From a virus: 60,919 nt of DNA. Every line of letters starts with the position of its first letter. Positions within the stretch are counted from its first letter, which is position 1. The translations under genes and the position numbers were made by a program. Positions 7,422 through 15,858 of the stretch are shown piece by piece. Where the stretch lies: the IMG/VR virus record IMGVR_UViG_3300042991_000522, positions 1 through 60,919 of that record. One strand, given 5' to 3'. The notes below the pieces were generated by a model. The model worked only from the letters and a program-made list of their open reading frames with translations, was not told the DNA's origin and did not search any database.

Positions 7422-7676
7422 GTGGAACATTTGAAAAGATATAAAAATAAATACTATAAAAAAGGTGATTATGTATATGTAGCATATGATAATTACTTAC
7501 CTTACGCTAAAATTATAGATAGGGCGGGTATTAGTTATAATGTATTAATATATACAATATACGATGATTTGCTTGACGATGCTTGGTTTTCTGAAGAATC
7601 AATCATTAGAAGCCTTATATCATCAGAAATTGAAGAGTTTGAATTAAAATTAGCAGTAAATAAATATAACATATGA
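7422..7676 (+). CDS. KYNI-family protein with GTG start
   Basis: 84 residues. GTG at 7422 encodes the first residue of (M)EHLKRYKNK, aligning with MKHLKxYE, so GTG is chosen. The core KKGDYVYVAYDNYLP is the SH3-like GD-x-V type; the end is AVNKYNI. Confidence 0.8.
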   Translation: MEHLKRYKNKYYKKGDYVYVAYDNYLPYAKIIDRAGISYNVLIYTIYDDLLDDAWFSEESIIRSLISSEIEEFELKLAVNKYNI

Positions 7677-8101
7677 AACATTTAAAATCATATGAATCAA
7701 CAAGTAAGTATAATTGGAAGAATATTTATGAAGAGGATGGTAAATTATATATTAATGTATATAAGTTAATATATGAAATGGAAGAAACAGTGAGAGATTT
7801 GGGTAAAAATGAAATATTAAAAAAGGAAGATGAATATAGATATTTACTTGAGACATCATTTATCGGTAAGGTGATAAGTTTTCAATGTTCTGATTGTGGT
7901 GAAACTCATACAGGTATTTGTGAAGATGTAGAGTTTCATACTGGATTCGAAGATCCAGGTAACAATAGATTTCAGGTTGATTTTATACAATTTGTGATAG
8001 AAGATATTGATGATTCACATGCTATTGATGATGATAAGATAACTGTACATTTAGATATTGATCCAGAATTATATAGAAATATAAAAAGGTATAATATATG
8101 A
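7673..8101 (+). CDS. KYNI-family protein with CxxC
   Basis: 142 residues beginning MKHLKSYESTSK, ending KRYNI. A CSDCGETHTGIC segment around residue 70 could bind a metal, and a related FTHRETTNTYVHT block occurs in the protein at 37660. The acidic second half is predicted mostly beta. Confidence 0.8.
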   Translation: MKHLKSYESTSKYNWKNIYEEDGKLYINVYKLIYEMEETVRDLGKNEILKKEDEYRYLLETSFIGKVISFQCSDCGETHTGICEDVEFHTGFEDPGNNRFQVDFIQFVIEDIDDSHAIDDDKITVHLDIDPELYRNIKRYNI

Positions 8102-8433
8102 TAATAGATAGATTTGGAGACTATAAAGAGCCCAATATTGGTGACTATGTTATTTGTTCAGATAATGAGGATTTTTTGAGTGCTGATGATAATGTTACCA
8201 GTAAAAATATTAATTATTATTTGGAAGTTAATGTTGGTAAAATAATAGCAAAGAATGAATTTGGTTTTGATTATATTGTCGGATATAATAATATACCAAA
8301 AGATATATCTAATTATTTTTTACATTTTGGGTATAAAAATTCCAGAGGTTTTAACTCCAACGAAATTGTAAAATTTTCAAAAGATAGAATTGAATTAGAA
8401 CTCTCATTGTCAACAAAAAAATACAATATTTAA
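8098..8433 (+). CDS. KYNI-family SH3-like protein
   Basis: 111 residues. An N-terminal variant MIIDRFGDYKEP leads into NIGDYVICSDNEDF and then YLEVNVGKIIAKN and VGYNNIPKDI. The genes at 9711 and 11515 have the same order: GDYV, NNNIGxI, then YDNxP. It ends STKKYNI with codons AAA TAC AAT ATT, unlike the usual TAT AAT ATA, so the peptide rather than the DNA is conserved. Confidence 0.85.
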   Translation: MIIDRFGDYKEPNIGDYVICSDNEDFLSADDNVTSKNINYYLEVNVGKIIAKNEFGFDYIVGYNNIPKDISNYFLHFGYKNSRGFNSNEIVKFSKDRIELELSLSTKKYNI

Positions 8434-8456
8434 AATAAATTCTAAAAATTTTTAAT

Positions 8457-8464
8457 TATATTTG
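8457..8464 (+). promoter_or_regulatory. Bacteroidota-type -7 element
   Basis: TATATTTG, 12 bases before the ATG at 8477, between the end of a KYNI operon and the start of a two-gene KLNE unit. Confidence 0.7.
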
Positions 8465-8476
8465 CAATAAAAAAGT

Positions 8477-8719
8477 ATGATAAAGGCGGGTACTAAATTT
8501 GTTGTTCATAAATATGGAGATACAGAATATACTATATCTAAAGTGTATGAATATTCTTGCGACATTAAATGGAATGAAGATGGTTTTGATAATAGTGTTT
8601 CTTATAAAATTCAAGAAGTTGAAAAATATTTCAAAGACAATATATGGATTAATAGTTTAGCTTATGATAGAAGAAATAAATTAGATAGATTAAAAAATTT
8701 ATGGAACAATAATGCATAA
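8477..8719 (+). CDS. KLNE-family SH3-like protein
   Basis: 80 residues. IKAGTKFVVHKYGDTEYTI opens a small beta core, and the tag DRRNKLDRLKNL precedes a short tail. It overlaps the next gene by 8 bases. Confidence 0.8.
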   Translation: MIKAGTKFVVHKYGDTEYTISKVYEYSCDIKWNEDGFDNSVSYKIQEVEKYFKDNIWINSLAYDRRNKLDRLKNLWNNNA

Positions 8720-8990
8720 GAATTTTTATATACAATGTAATAATAGTGAGGAATTTATATTTGCTCAAAAATATTTATTTAAAAATAAATATTTATGGTA
8801 TAGTTCTGGTGAAGTTGTTAAACCTACATCTAGAATTTATCCGATATATTTATATGATGCAGATAATAGTGATAGTGATAGTTTAAGATTTCTTTATCTC
8901 AATTCAAATACTTTGGTATTAAATAAAAAATTGTTTGATATTAAAATAGAGATGAGAAAAGAAAAATTGAGCAATTTAGATTTATTGTAA
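8712..8990 (+). CDS. KLNE-family protein
   Basis: 92 residues beginning MHKNFYIQCNNSEEF and ending EMRKEKLSNLDLL. The first 25 residues resemble the start of a small alpha/beta fold. Its 3' end overlaps the convergent zinc-ribbon gene. Confidence 0.8.
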   Translation: MHKNFYIQCNNSEEFIFAQKYLFKNKYLWYSSGEVVKPTSRIYPIYLYDADNSDSDSLRFLYLNSNTLVLNKKLFDIKIEMRKEKLSNLDLL

Positions 8991-9103
8991 TTTTTCTGGA
9001 TGACAAACGTTTTCTTTTTTACTAACTTTAAAATCACATTTTTTACATTTAAATTTAGGTGAATCAACTTTGTTATTTTTTTATCTTTACACGCTTTTGT
9101 CAT
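8982..9103 (-). CDS. Small zinc-ribbon protein, frameshifted at A7
   Basis: From ATG 9103 the protein starts MTKACKDK. Adding one A in the run at 9076-9082 continues into VDSPKFKCKKCDFKV and KENVCHPEKLQ, giving 40 residues with a CxxC...C-H pattern seen in many small bacterial ribbon proteins (DSPKFKCKKCG type). As printed, the frame instead runs on without cysteines. A homopolymer miscall is likely. Confidence 0.65.
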
Positions 9104-9409
9104 AAATTATATTTTTTAGATTTAACATACAGGTTTAAAAAATTTTTGCAATCATCTAATTTTTTTTGACGTAAACAACACATTTGGTATATATTTATCA
9201 ATTTTACATTCTGATTTTATATCTGACACATCAGTATCATTAATTTCATCTGTGTCATTGTCATATTTGCATAGCATATGATATATTACACTATCACCTT
9301 TATAGTTAGCAATACGGTCAATAAAATAATCTTTATTTTCATGAACATACACTGTGTATTTTTTAATATCTTTTTTATTATAAAGTTCGTATATTTTTAA
9401 GTGTTTCAT
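9100..9409 (-). CDS. KYNI-family protein, TSDDL-DC subfamily, frameshifted at A8
   Basis: It begins MKHLKIYELYNKK. As printed it stops at 9152 (ends FTSKKIR), but dropping one base from the T run at 9160-9167 gives LFTSKKLDDCKNF and the end KSKKYNL at the usual overlap (102 residues). The restored segment matches TSDDLxDC of the proteins at 16823, 24312 and 39808, which supports the correction. Confidence 0.75.
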
Positions 9410-9714
9410 ATATTATATTTATTAGCTGTTAATTTTATTTCTAATTCTTCTTTTTCTTTTGTTGTTGCTTTTCTTTCAATAAAAGTTTTATCTAAATAAA
9501 AATTTATAATACCACTTAATGTTGAAACCGCTATAGTATAATTATAATTACTATTACCATTAATTATTTTACCACAATTAAATAATCCTTTATATACATC
9601 TTTCCAATGATTCATGTATTTATCTTTAAAAATAATATAATCTCCTATTTTCAATTTTACTTTATATTTATCTAATTCAATAATATGTTTTTCGTATGCT
9701 TTAAGGTATTTCAT
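9406..9714 (-). CDS. KYNI-family SH3-like protein
   Basis: 102 residues: start MKYLKAYEKH, core LKIGDYIIFKDKYMN with FNCGKIINGN, end TANKYNI. The ATG overlaps the stop of the upstream gene by four bases. Confidence 0.85.
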   Translation of the reverse strand: MKYLKAYEKHIIELDKYKVKLKIGDYIIFKDKYMNHWKDVYKGLFNCGKIINGNSNYNYTIAVSTLSGIINFYLDKTFIERKATTKEKEELEIKLTANKYNI

Positions 9715-10085
9715 ATATTATATTTTTCAGAATCTTTTTTAACTTTCATAATTTCAATTTCTTCTGGTGTTGCCAATCTAATAAGGTTCTCTTTATCTGC
9801 TGTGAAAATTTCACCTTGCTCTTTTAATCCATCTGTCATCGAACCCATATATCTTGTATATTTAAAAATATTTTTTGGTACATTATCATACCTAACATTA
9901 TAAAAGTAATATTTTTTTCCAAATTTATTAAATTCTATATTATGTATTTGACCTATATTGTTATTTAGAAAATCTTTTATTTCATTATGTATATTTTCTC
10001 TGGGTGTTAATTTAACGTAATCACCAACTTTGAATTTTGCATCTGATAAATTTGTAAAATATTCATATGTTTTTAAGTGTTTCAT
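9711..10085 (-). CDS. KYNI-family SH3-like protein, NNNIGxI subfamily
   Basis: 124 residues: MKHLKTYEYFTN, then FKVGDYVKLTPREN, LNNNIGQIHNIEF and VRYDNVPKNIF. It is the longest copy of the GDYV/NNNIG/YDNxP core and pairs with the genes at 8098 and 11515. It ends SEKYNI. Confidence 0.85.
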   Translation of the reverse strand: MKHLKTYEYFTNLSDAKFKVGDYVKLTPRENIHNEIKDFLNNNIGQIHNIEFNKFGKKYYFYNVRYDNVPKNIFKYTRYMGSMTDGLKEQGEIFTADKENLIRLATPEEIEIMKVKKDSEKYNI

Positions 10086-10393
10086 ATATTATATTTATTT
10101 AAATCTTTTTTCATTTTTATAAAATCTTGTAAATTCCAATAATTATCAGATGTATATACTTTAAATAAATTTGCTCTAAACTCTCCATTTTCTGTTGTAA
10201 AATATAAATCTGATCTAAAATCACGTCTGCTAATAATTGTTCCTTTATTAGTATGATCTCCTACTCCTAATTGCGATAAACCACCATTAAAATTTGTATA
10301 AAAACCATTCCATAATACATCAACCAATTTAATATTTGATGGTAGAGGTTCGCTTTTTATTATATTTTCTTCATATGTTTTTAAATGTTTCAT
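10082..10393 (-). CDS. KYNI-family protein
   Basis: 103 residues: MKHLKTYEENIIK to LNKYNI. A glycine-rich centre (LSQLGVGDHTNKGTIISRR) precedes strand-like residues. GVGDHTNK recalls GMGDHVNK in the protein at 5997, hinting at a distant relation. Confidence 0.8.
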   Translation of the reverse strand: MKHLKTYEENIIKSEPLPSNIKLVDVLWNGFYTNFNGGLSQLGVGDHTNKGTIISRRDFRSDLYFTTENGEFRANLFKVYTSDNYWNLQDFIKMKKDLNKYNI

Positions 10394-10788
10394 ATGTTAT
10401 ATTTATTTGAGTTTAATAATATTTCAAAATTATTAGTATTTAGTTTGGTATTTCTATCAAACTTAAATGAAAAATCATAATCATTTTCATACATTAATTC
10501 CATAGTTATTGAAAAATATTTTATTAGAGTATCATTTATAGTATATTTTGGATTGTAAACATTAAATGTTAATACTTTAGCGATTGTGTGAATAAATATA
10601 TGTGAAATTAGTTCTGTGAAATCGGAATTACTATTTTCATATAATGAAATTTTATTATTATTAGAAATATATACTGAATATTGATGATGTTTATCATCAA
10701 CTTTTTTAATTATTTTATTGAGAAATTTAACTATAGATTTATTATCTATAGTATAATTATTTTGTTCATATGCTTTAATGTATCTCAT
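10390..10788 (-). CDS. KYNI-family protein
   Basis: 132 residues: MRYIKAYEQNNY to SNKYNI. The middle is a run of amphipathic helices and strands with no known motif. It overlaps the next gene by four bases. Confidence 0.8.
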   Translation of the reverse strand: MRYIKAYEQNNYTIDNKSIVKFLNKIIKKVDDKHHQYSVYISNNNKISLYENSNSDFTELISHIFIHTIAKVLTFNVYNPKYTINDTLIKYFSITMELMYENDYDFSFKFDRNTKLNTNNFEILLNSNKYNI

Positions 10789-11126
10789 TATATATTATAT
10801 TTTTCTGCGTCAATTTCTGCTTCAGCTTTAATGTCCCAAGCAATACTAAATTTTTTAGCTTTTTTTGGTCCAACACACCAACTTAACACATCATCAAAAT
10901 AATGTTTTTCCATATCTGTAAATTGACCATCTTTTAATCTTTCTTTTTTATATTCTTTCCAAGAGAGATGTCTAAATTTATTACCAGTTCTAGATAAAAT
11001 TACCATTATATTTCTAGCTATTGTTTCATGTTCTGATTTTCTAAAAACGGAATTCCTTGGATTAACTTTTGCGAAATCTGATGGTTTCAACTCAATATAA
11101 TTTTCGTATTTTTTTAGATATATCAT
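10788..11126 (-). CDS. KYNI-family protein
   Basis: 112 residues: MIYLKKYENYIEL to DAEKYNI. The centre is positively charged (TGNKFRHLSWKEYKKERL), then VLSWCVGPKKAKKF. DNA binding is conceivable but no named fold is seen. Confidence 0.8.
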   Translation of the reverse strand: MIYLKKYENYIELKPSDFAKVNPRNSVFRKSEHETIARNIMVILSRTGNKFRHLSWKEYKKERLKDGQFTDMEKHYFDDVLSWCVGPKKAKKFSIAWDIKAEAEIDAEKYNI

Positions 11127-11518
11127 ATGTTATATTTTTTTGCATTTTTATATAAATCAAAATTATCTCTTGTAACATTCTCCCCGCTTAATTTTAATTC
11201 ATAAAACATTTCAGCATCTTCTAAACTATCTGCTTCAAACAATAACCCAGTCACCATATTTCTTTTCCAATAAGAAAGACTCACTTTATTACCTTTATAC
11301 GTATAACTAGTTTTAACAGAATTTGTAAAAAAATCATAATAATTACCATCGGTTCTTCTAATTGCATCATAGTATATAGAACCATTTAAAATGCTATTAA
11401 TTTTTATAATAGCTAATGTTATTCCAAGACCGTATCTTGCTGGAGCTTTCCAAACATAATATTTTTTATCAATATTAGTTTCTTTATATCTGGATTCATA
11501 TGTTTTTAAATATTTCAT
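11123..11518 (-). CDS. KYNI-family protein
   Basis: 131 residues: MKYLKTYESRYKET to NAKKYNI. Contains KKYYVWKAPARYGLG, like the YxxWK segment of the TSDDL-DC subfamily, and then LEDAEMFYELK where the others have DDLxDC. Confidence 0.8.
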   Translation of the reverse strand: MKYLKTYESRYKETNIDKKYYVWKAPARYGLGITLAIIKINSILNGSIYYDAIRRTDGNYYDFFTNSVKTSYTYKGNKVSLSYWKRNMVTGLLFEADSLEDAEMFYELKLSGENVTRDNFDLYKNAKKYNI

Positions 11519-11826
11519 ATATTATATTTATTTGCTGCTAATCTTAATTTTAATTTTTCTTTTGATTTATCAAAATCAACAATTCTATCCATATCAAATG
11601 TTCGTGCACCATTAAATCCAAACCATTTTTCTAATTCGGGAGGTGGATTGTCATACACCACTTTTACATTCTCTGTATATTTATATGCTATTTTACCTAT
11701 ATTATTATTAATAAAATTATTCACAACATCTTTGAGTACATACATTTTTAAATCTATTCTTACTAACACATAATCTCCAACTTCTGGTTCCTTATTTAAA
11801 TCTTCAAACATTTTAATATGTTTCAT
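11515..11826 (-). CDS. KYNI-family SH3-like protein, NNNIGxI subfamily
   Basis: 103 residues: MKHIKMFEDLNKEP, VGDYVLVRIDLKM, FINNNIGKIAYKY, VVYDNPPPEL, end AANKYNI. First gene of an eight-gene minus-strand KYNI operon; the stop-start overlaps suggest coupled translation. Confidence 0.85.
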   Translation of the reverse strand: MKHIKMFEDLNKEPEVGDYVLVRIDLKMYVLKDVVNNFINNNIGKIAYKYTENVKVVYDNPPPELEKWFGFNGARTFDMDRIVDFDKSKEKLKLRLAANKYNI

Positions 11827-11873
11827 GTATTATATATTAAAAATAATAATTATAAAAAAATTATATATAAGTT

Positions 11874-12182
11874 ATGAGGATTTTAAAAACATATGAAGAG
11901 TTGAACTATTATGGTAAAAGTGAAAAATTTTTTAGAGATTTATCTAAAAATAAACCAAATTATAAAGAAGGTGATTATATAAAATTTATAGGACCAGATA
12001 AACGAGGACTAGATAAAAATGAAATATATGTTGTTGATGATATTACACTTGATAATGTTGGAGATCCAATTATGCCAGATTATTATTACTTTACCAGATT
12101 AAACAACGGATATAATATATATTCTGGTAAATTAAGAGCATTGATAGATTATGAAGCATCTATAATAAAATATAATATATAA
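11874..12182 (+). CDS. KYNI-family SH3-like protein (single gene)
   Basis: 102 residues: MRILKTYEELNYYG, core YKEGDYIKFIGPDKRG, end IIKYNI. No gene follows on this strand, so the KYNI end here cannot be explained by overlap with a downstream start. TTATATATAA lies about 15 bases upstream of the ATG. Confidence 0.85.
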   Translation: MRILKTYEELNYYGKSEKFFRDLSKNKPNYKEGDYIKFIGPDKRGLDKNEIYVVDDITLDNVGDPIMPDYYYFTRLNNGYNIYSGKLRALIDYEASIIKYNI

Positions 12183-12185
12183 ATA

Positions 12186-12554
12186 CTATTGGTTAATTTC
12201 TATTAATTTTTCAACTTTTTGTTTTCTTATGTTATTTACGTATTTTGATATATAATTTAAATACGTTTGGTGATTGTAATCTTTTGATTTAGACATTAAA
12301 TTTTTAATTTCAACTATTTCTTTTAGTGTTGGTAATCTATACGCATAATTAGCTTCTTCTCCTATTACATATTTTTCGAATTGATACATTCCACCGTCTT
12401 CATTAAAAGTTAAACCTAAATATACAATACCAGGAAAATTATAGCAATTATATACACCTATTGCTGTTCTCCCAGATTTATAAATTCTAACTATCAAATC
12501 TCCCGATTTAGCTTTAATAAGATCTCTATGGTATTTAATTTTTTTAATTCTCAT
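12186..12554 (-). CDS. KLNE-family protein
   Basis: 122 residues. The centre AKSGDLIVRIYKSGRTAIGVYN is a beta-rich GD-type core; helical residues then end in IRKQKVEKLIEINQ. It converges with the KYNI gene at 11874. Confidence 0.8.
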   Translation of the reverse strand: MRIKKIKYHRDLIKAKSGDLIVRIYKSGRTAIGVYNCYNFPGIVYLGLTFNEDGGMYQFEKYVIGEEANYAYRLPTLKEIVEIKNLMSKSKDYNHQTYLNYISKYVNNIRKQKVEKLIEINQ

Positions 12555-12816
12555 TTATTTTTTCAAGTTTTGCTTTTCTGTTGCATTTTATATCTAAATC
12601 TAAATATATAGAAGATATTCTACTATCATCAAAATTTGAATCTGGTATAGGTTCTACAACCTCTATTATTCTAAAGCCATTGAAATCTAATTCTCCTGTT
12701 ATTTTTGCAACTGTAAATATCTTATCGGTATACCACTTTGGTATAACACCGTTTGTTTTAGATAGTATTATATTTAAATTCATTCTAACTTTTGAACCAA
12801 CTATCAAATTATTCAT
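12544..12816 (-). CDS. KLNE-family protein, PxWY subfamily
   Basis: 90 residues: VGSKVRMNLNIILSK, VIPKWYTDKIFTVAK, VVEPIPD, tag NRKAKLEKINEN. The PxWYTxxxF block places it with the genes at 1254-2454 about 10 kb away. Confidence 0.85.
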   Translation of the reverse strand: MNNLIVGSKVRMNLNIILSKTNGVIPKWYTDKIFTVAKITGELDFNGFRIIEVVEPIPDSNFDDSRISSIYLDLDIKCNRKAKLEKINEN

Positions 12817-13119
12817 CCAATTCTTTTAATTGTTTTTCAAAATCTGTTATTATTTTTTATGATATTTTATTCTATTTTCTATGCGATTTACTTCCTCTTT
12901 TTTTATAGTTTCTTTGGATTTTAATATTTCTGCTATTGATATTGAAAATATCATAATCAAAGCAATAAACAAGCAACCAATAAAAAAGTATGTAACATAT
13001 TTTGGTTCTAAATCTAGTTCAGCAAAATCATTTCTAAATATTATACTCATTGTTATAACTACAATAATATACAATAAGAGTAATGAATGTTTAATCTTAT
13101 GTGTTGTTGTTTTTTTCAT
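12809..13119 (-). CDS. Two-helix membrane protein, frameshifted at A6
   Basis: Begins MKKTTTHKIKHSLLLL with two hydrophobic helices (about residues 11-27 and 44-64). As printed it ends KYHKK, but one extra A in the T run 12853-12858 extends it through IITDFEKQLKELDE to a stop overlapping the next ATG (103 residues), giving a KLNE-like end. The correction is inferred from the operon's spacing and tag pattern. Confidence 0.65.
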
Positions 13120-13610
13120 TATTTTAAAATTTTTAATTTTTCTTTTCTAAGTTGAGACTCATTATAAAAGTAATGATATTTTTTAACTTTATTCTTTTTT
13201 TGATTTAATTTTTCGGCTTTCAATTTTAATTTTTTAATTTCCGAATTAACTAAATTATCAACAGAATTTTTTGATTGATTAATATTATATGATTTATCAC
13301 AAAAAAATTTAGTAAAATGAGTAATGTATATAAAACTTGATATTAAAATAATATACGGTATTATTAATAATAAAAAAACTTTATTTAATTCATGTTCATA
13401 AATAATTTTAATAATTTCTTTAATAAGTACCAGTGTATAAAAACCAATTATAATATATGATATAACAACAAATGAATTATCAGTATATTTTGATTTGTCT
13501 GTAAAATTAGACCAAAAACCAATTTTTGTTTTTTTCTGAATATAGAATTTGTTGTTTGTTTCACAAATTCTATATTTTGATTTTATTTGCTCAAAAGTTT
13601 TTATTAGCAT
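13119..13610 (-). CDS. Membrane protein, FYIQKK family, KLNE tag
   Basis: 163 residues. KSKYRICETNNKFYIQKK near the start matches the proteins at 5582 and 14599. Two transmembrane helices (about residues 48-66 and 75-97) follow, then a charged tail ending LRKEKLKILK. A TATATTTG element lies upstream. Confidence 0.8.
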   Translation of the reverse strand: MLIKTFEQIKSKYRICETNNKFYIQKKTKIGFWSNFTDKSKYTDNSFVVISYIIIGFYTLVLIKEIIKIIYEHELNKVFLLLIIPYIILISSFIYITHFTKFFCDKSYNINQSKNSVDNLVNSEIKKLKLKAEKLNQKKNKVKKYHYFYNESQLRKEKLKILK

Positions 13611-13625
13611 ATTATTTTTTATTTA

Positions 13626-13633
13626 CAAATATA
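13626..13633 (-). promoter_or_regulatory. Bacteroidota-type -7 element
   Basis: TATATTTG on the minus strand, about 15 bases before the ATG at 13610; head of the KLNE run reading left to 12186. Confidence 0.7.
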
Positions 13634-13677
13634 ATAAAAATATTAATTAAAAAATAATATCAGTAAAAAAACATTTT

Positions 13678-13685
13678 TATAAATA
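13678..13685 (+). promoter_or_regulatory. Exact T4-type late element TATAAATA
   Basis: TATAAATA lies 10 bases before the ATG of the receiver-domain gene and continues into TATATAA. This is the only exact copy of the T4 late consensus I noted; function is inferred. Confidence 0.5.
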
Positions 13686-13695
13686 TATATAATGA

Positions 13696-14061
13696 ATGGT
13701 TTATGATATAGTATCGTTTGAAGATAATGAAAGCAACATAAAATATTTAGAGATTATTATAAGAAAACTTGGCTATAGTCATATTAATTTTATATTTCCA
13801 CAAAAGGGTATAGACTATGTTATGAATAATCACAAAACTATCAAATTAATATTAATGGATATAATGTTACCAGAGATTGATGGTAATGAAGTTATAAAAA
13901 TAATAAAGGCTGTTTATCCTGAAATACCTATAATTGTACAAACTGCTTTAATATCAAGTGAAGATAGATATGATTCTTTTGCTGCTGGATGTGATGGCTT
14001 TATAACTAAACCTATAAATAAAAATAGATTATCTTCTATGATAAAATCATTTGTTAAATAA
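13696..14061 (+). CDS. Stand-alone response-regulator receiver domain
   Basis: 121 residues, all of it one REC domain. The acidic pair is E9-D10, the phosphoacceptor D55 sits in LILMDIMLPEIDG, the switch threonine is T83 in VQTA and the lysine is K105 in TKPI, so it should accept phosphate. There is no output domain. In bacteria such proteins relay phosphate or bind targets directly; in a phage it could divert a host histidine kinase, which is inference. The next plus-strand gene is 2 kb away. Confidence 0.92.
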   Translation: MVYDIVSFEDNESNIKYLEIIIRKLGYSHINFIFPQKGIDYVMNNHKTIKLILMDIMLPEIDGNEVIKIIKAVYPEIPIIVQTALISSEDRYDSFAAGCDGFITKPINKNRLSSMIKSFVK

Positions 14062-14220
14062 TTGTTTCATTTTAGTTTTTCTGATTTCGTTATTGGTAGG
14101 TGAACATTCACCTTCATTAAATATACATTTGCCACCGCATGTTAAACTTTTTTTGTGCAAAAATGCATGTGAACACGAATCTCCTAAACAATTTTTATAA
14201 TTACTACATCTAACTTTCAT
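14047..14220 (-). CDS. Cys-rich 57-residue KLNE protein
   Basis: An ATG at 14220 opens MKVRCSNYKNCLGDSCSHAF with seven cysteines and two histidines overall, suggesting a small metal-bound fold. The end EIRKTKMKQLFNK is a family tag. The opening MKVxC recurs in the proteins at 17088 and 17284. It overlaps the 3' end of the convergent receiver gene. Confidence 0.75.
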   Translation of the reverse strand: MKVRCSNYKNCLGDSCSHAFLHKKSLTCGGKCIFNEGECSPTNNEIRKTKMKQLFNK

Positions 14221-14598
14221 TTAATTTATCTAATTTTTCTTTTCTTTGAAATTTTATAGGTAAATTATCTATTATTTTTTTTTAAGTTTATTTAAATCAG
14301 AAGAATTTTCTTTATAATATGATATTTCTTTTAATTTTAATTTTAATTTTTTGTTTTCTATTCTTAATTTTTTATTAAATAAAAATGAAAATTTAAATTT
14401 AACAGGATAAATATCATATTCATAATTTTCCCATTTAGATGCACCTTTAAATATAATCTCAAATCTATTATTATATGCATATATAATAACATTATTTTTA
14501 CTAAAACCATTGTTCCAATCTTTTTCAACATCAGAATTAAGAATAAGTTCTATTACGTATTTATTTACTTTTTCTTTTAATTCTTCTACTTTTTCCAT
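14210..14598 (-). CDS. KLNE-family protein, frameshifted at A9
   Basis: It starts MEKVEELKEKVNKYV and has a long lysine-rich helix. The printed frame ends NKLKKK, but one extra A in the run at 14275-14283 continues as IIDNLPIKFQRKEKLDKLNES, a perfect tag, with a stop overlapping the next gene's start (129 residues). Homopolymer miscall likely. Confidence 0.7.
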
Positions 14599-15051
14599 TT
14601 ATGATAATTTTTTTAATTTATCTCTTCTTTCTGCCTGTTCAGATAAATAATGTATTTTAAAATTTCTTCTTTTCTCTTTTATTTTTTTTAAATTTTCAGA
14701 ACGTGACTTTTTTTCTGCTTTTTTTTCATTCTTCATTATTTCTTTAATTTCTTCTTCATTTATTTCACGTGTAATAAAAACTAAAGTTTGATCATATGAA
14801 TTAAATTTTCTTTTTTTAGAGTATCTAATTAAAAGAAATATAATACTTAATAATAATACCACCAAAAAAAGTGTATGATTAAAAATAGAAGCAATTAAAA
14901 ACCCTAAAATAACAAAAAATAGTATAGATACAGTTATAAAAATTGTTTCGGTGGTATCATACATATATACCCAACCAAACATTTTACGTTTTTTTTGTAT
15001 AAAAAATTTATCCTTTTCTATAATTCTATAATAATCTTTTTTATTTTTCAT
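14599..15051 (-). CDS. Membrane protein, RIIEK/FFIQKK family, KLNE tag
   Basis: 150 residues. YYRIIEKDKFFIQKKRKMFGW is the family block, followed by two helices (about residues 38-80) and a long charged tail ending ERRDKLKKLS. With the proteins at 5582 and 13119 it forms a three-member membrane family in this window. Confidence 0.8.
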   Translation of the reverse strand: MKNKKDYYRIIEKDKFFIQKKRKMFGWVYMYDTTETIFITVSILFFVILGFLIASIFNHTLFLVVLLLSIIFLLIRYSKKRKFNSYDQTLVFITREINEEEIKEIMKNEKKAEKKSRSENLKKIKEKRRNFKIHYLSEQAERRDKLKKLS

Positions 15052-15244
15052 GTTTTTCTATTTTTTGAATTTTTGATCTTCTTAATTCTTTAAAGTATTC
15101 ACATCTAATATATTTATCGTTACAAAAATCATAATGCATAAATCTACTTGCATATTGTATATTTTGAACATCTATATTTATCATATAATTTAAATATCTG
15201 CCAGTTTTTTTATTTCTAAAAACAAATAAGAATTCACTTTTCAT
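15041..15244 (-). CDS. KLNE-family protein, NxKTGRY subfamily
   Basis: 67 residues: VFRNKKTGRYLNY, YASRFMHYDF, tag LRRSKIQKIEKHEK; the same plan as the genes at 4665 and 19138. Confidence 0.8.
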   Translation of the reverse strand: MKSEFLFVFRNKKTGRYLNYMINIDVQNIQYASRFMHYDFCNDKYIRCEYFKELRRSKIQKIEKHEK

Positions 15245-15569
15245 TTTTTCTATTTATATGTTTTTCAATTCTATCTAATTTTGCTTTTCTTGGTGTTTTT
15301 ATGTGAACATCATAACCTTCAAATCTAATTTCTTTTGCTGAAAATTGAGAATCTAATCTAACGTAATTAGAATCACCACCCTTTGCCAAATATGTTATAA
15401 CAGCGATTCCATCATTTTCATCATGCTTATAATACCATTTTTTACTCCAGCCATTTATAACTTTTTTTATAGCTTCTTCTTTATCTTTTGCAATTACAAG
15501 AACTGATGAATCAGCACCAGATTTCCAACCGCCTGGATTATTGTCTATTGTAACTTCAAATAGTTTCAT
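15234..15569 (-). CDS. KLNE-family protein
   Basis: 111 residues beginning MKLFEVTIDNNPGGWKSGAD with an alternating strand-helix pattern (VLVIAKDKEEAIKKV) that looks like a compact ferredoxin-like or dsRBD-like fold. The tag PRKAKLDRIEKH precedes a lysine-rich tail. No named family recognised. Confidence 0.8.
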   Translation of the reverse strand: MKLFEVTIDNNPGGWKSGADSSVLVIAKDKEEAIKKVINGWSKKWYYKHDENDGIAVITYLAKGGDSNYVRLDSQFSAKEIRFEGYDVHIKTPRKAKLDRIEKHINRKNEK

Positions 15570-15858
15570 TTTCTAATTTTTTTAATTTTTTTAATCTACT
15601 TTCTTTCTTACTAAAAAACTCACCTTTATATTTGTGTTTTTGTTTTTTAAAATATTCATCTGTTTCTTTTTTATCATAATGCATATAGCCTAGTGAATTT
15701 TCAGAAAAACTAAAGATTGGTTTTTTATTCTTCACAATATAAATATACTTTTTTCTATCAGCTTCAATAATTTCAGTCCAAGCCATCAATTGATATTCTG
15801 TTATATTTTCAATATATTTTAAATTGTCCTTATGTACTTTCCAGTATATAGCTCCCAT
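15556..15858 (-). CDS. KLNE-family protein
   Basis: 100 residues beginning MGAIYWKVHKDNLKYI and ending ESRLKKLKKLENETI. An aromatic-rich N-terminal half is followed by a basic helical tail. No domain recognised. Confidence 0.75.
   Translation of the reverse strand: MGAIYWKVHKDNLKYIENITEYQLMAWTEIIEADRKKYIYIVKNKKPIFSFSENSLGYMHYDKKETDEYFKKQKHKYKGEFFSKKESRLKKLKKLENETI

Noticed and set aside
9685-9903. Plus-strand frame of 72 residues opposite KYNI genes
   Set aside because: It lies fully inside two tagged genes and has only hydrophobic low-complexity sequence.
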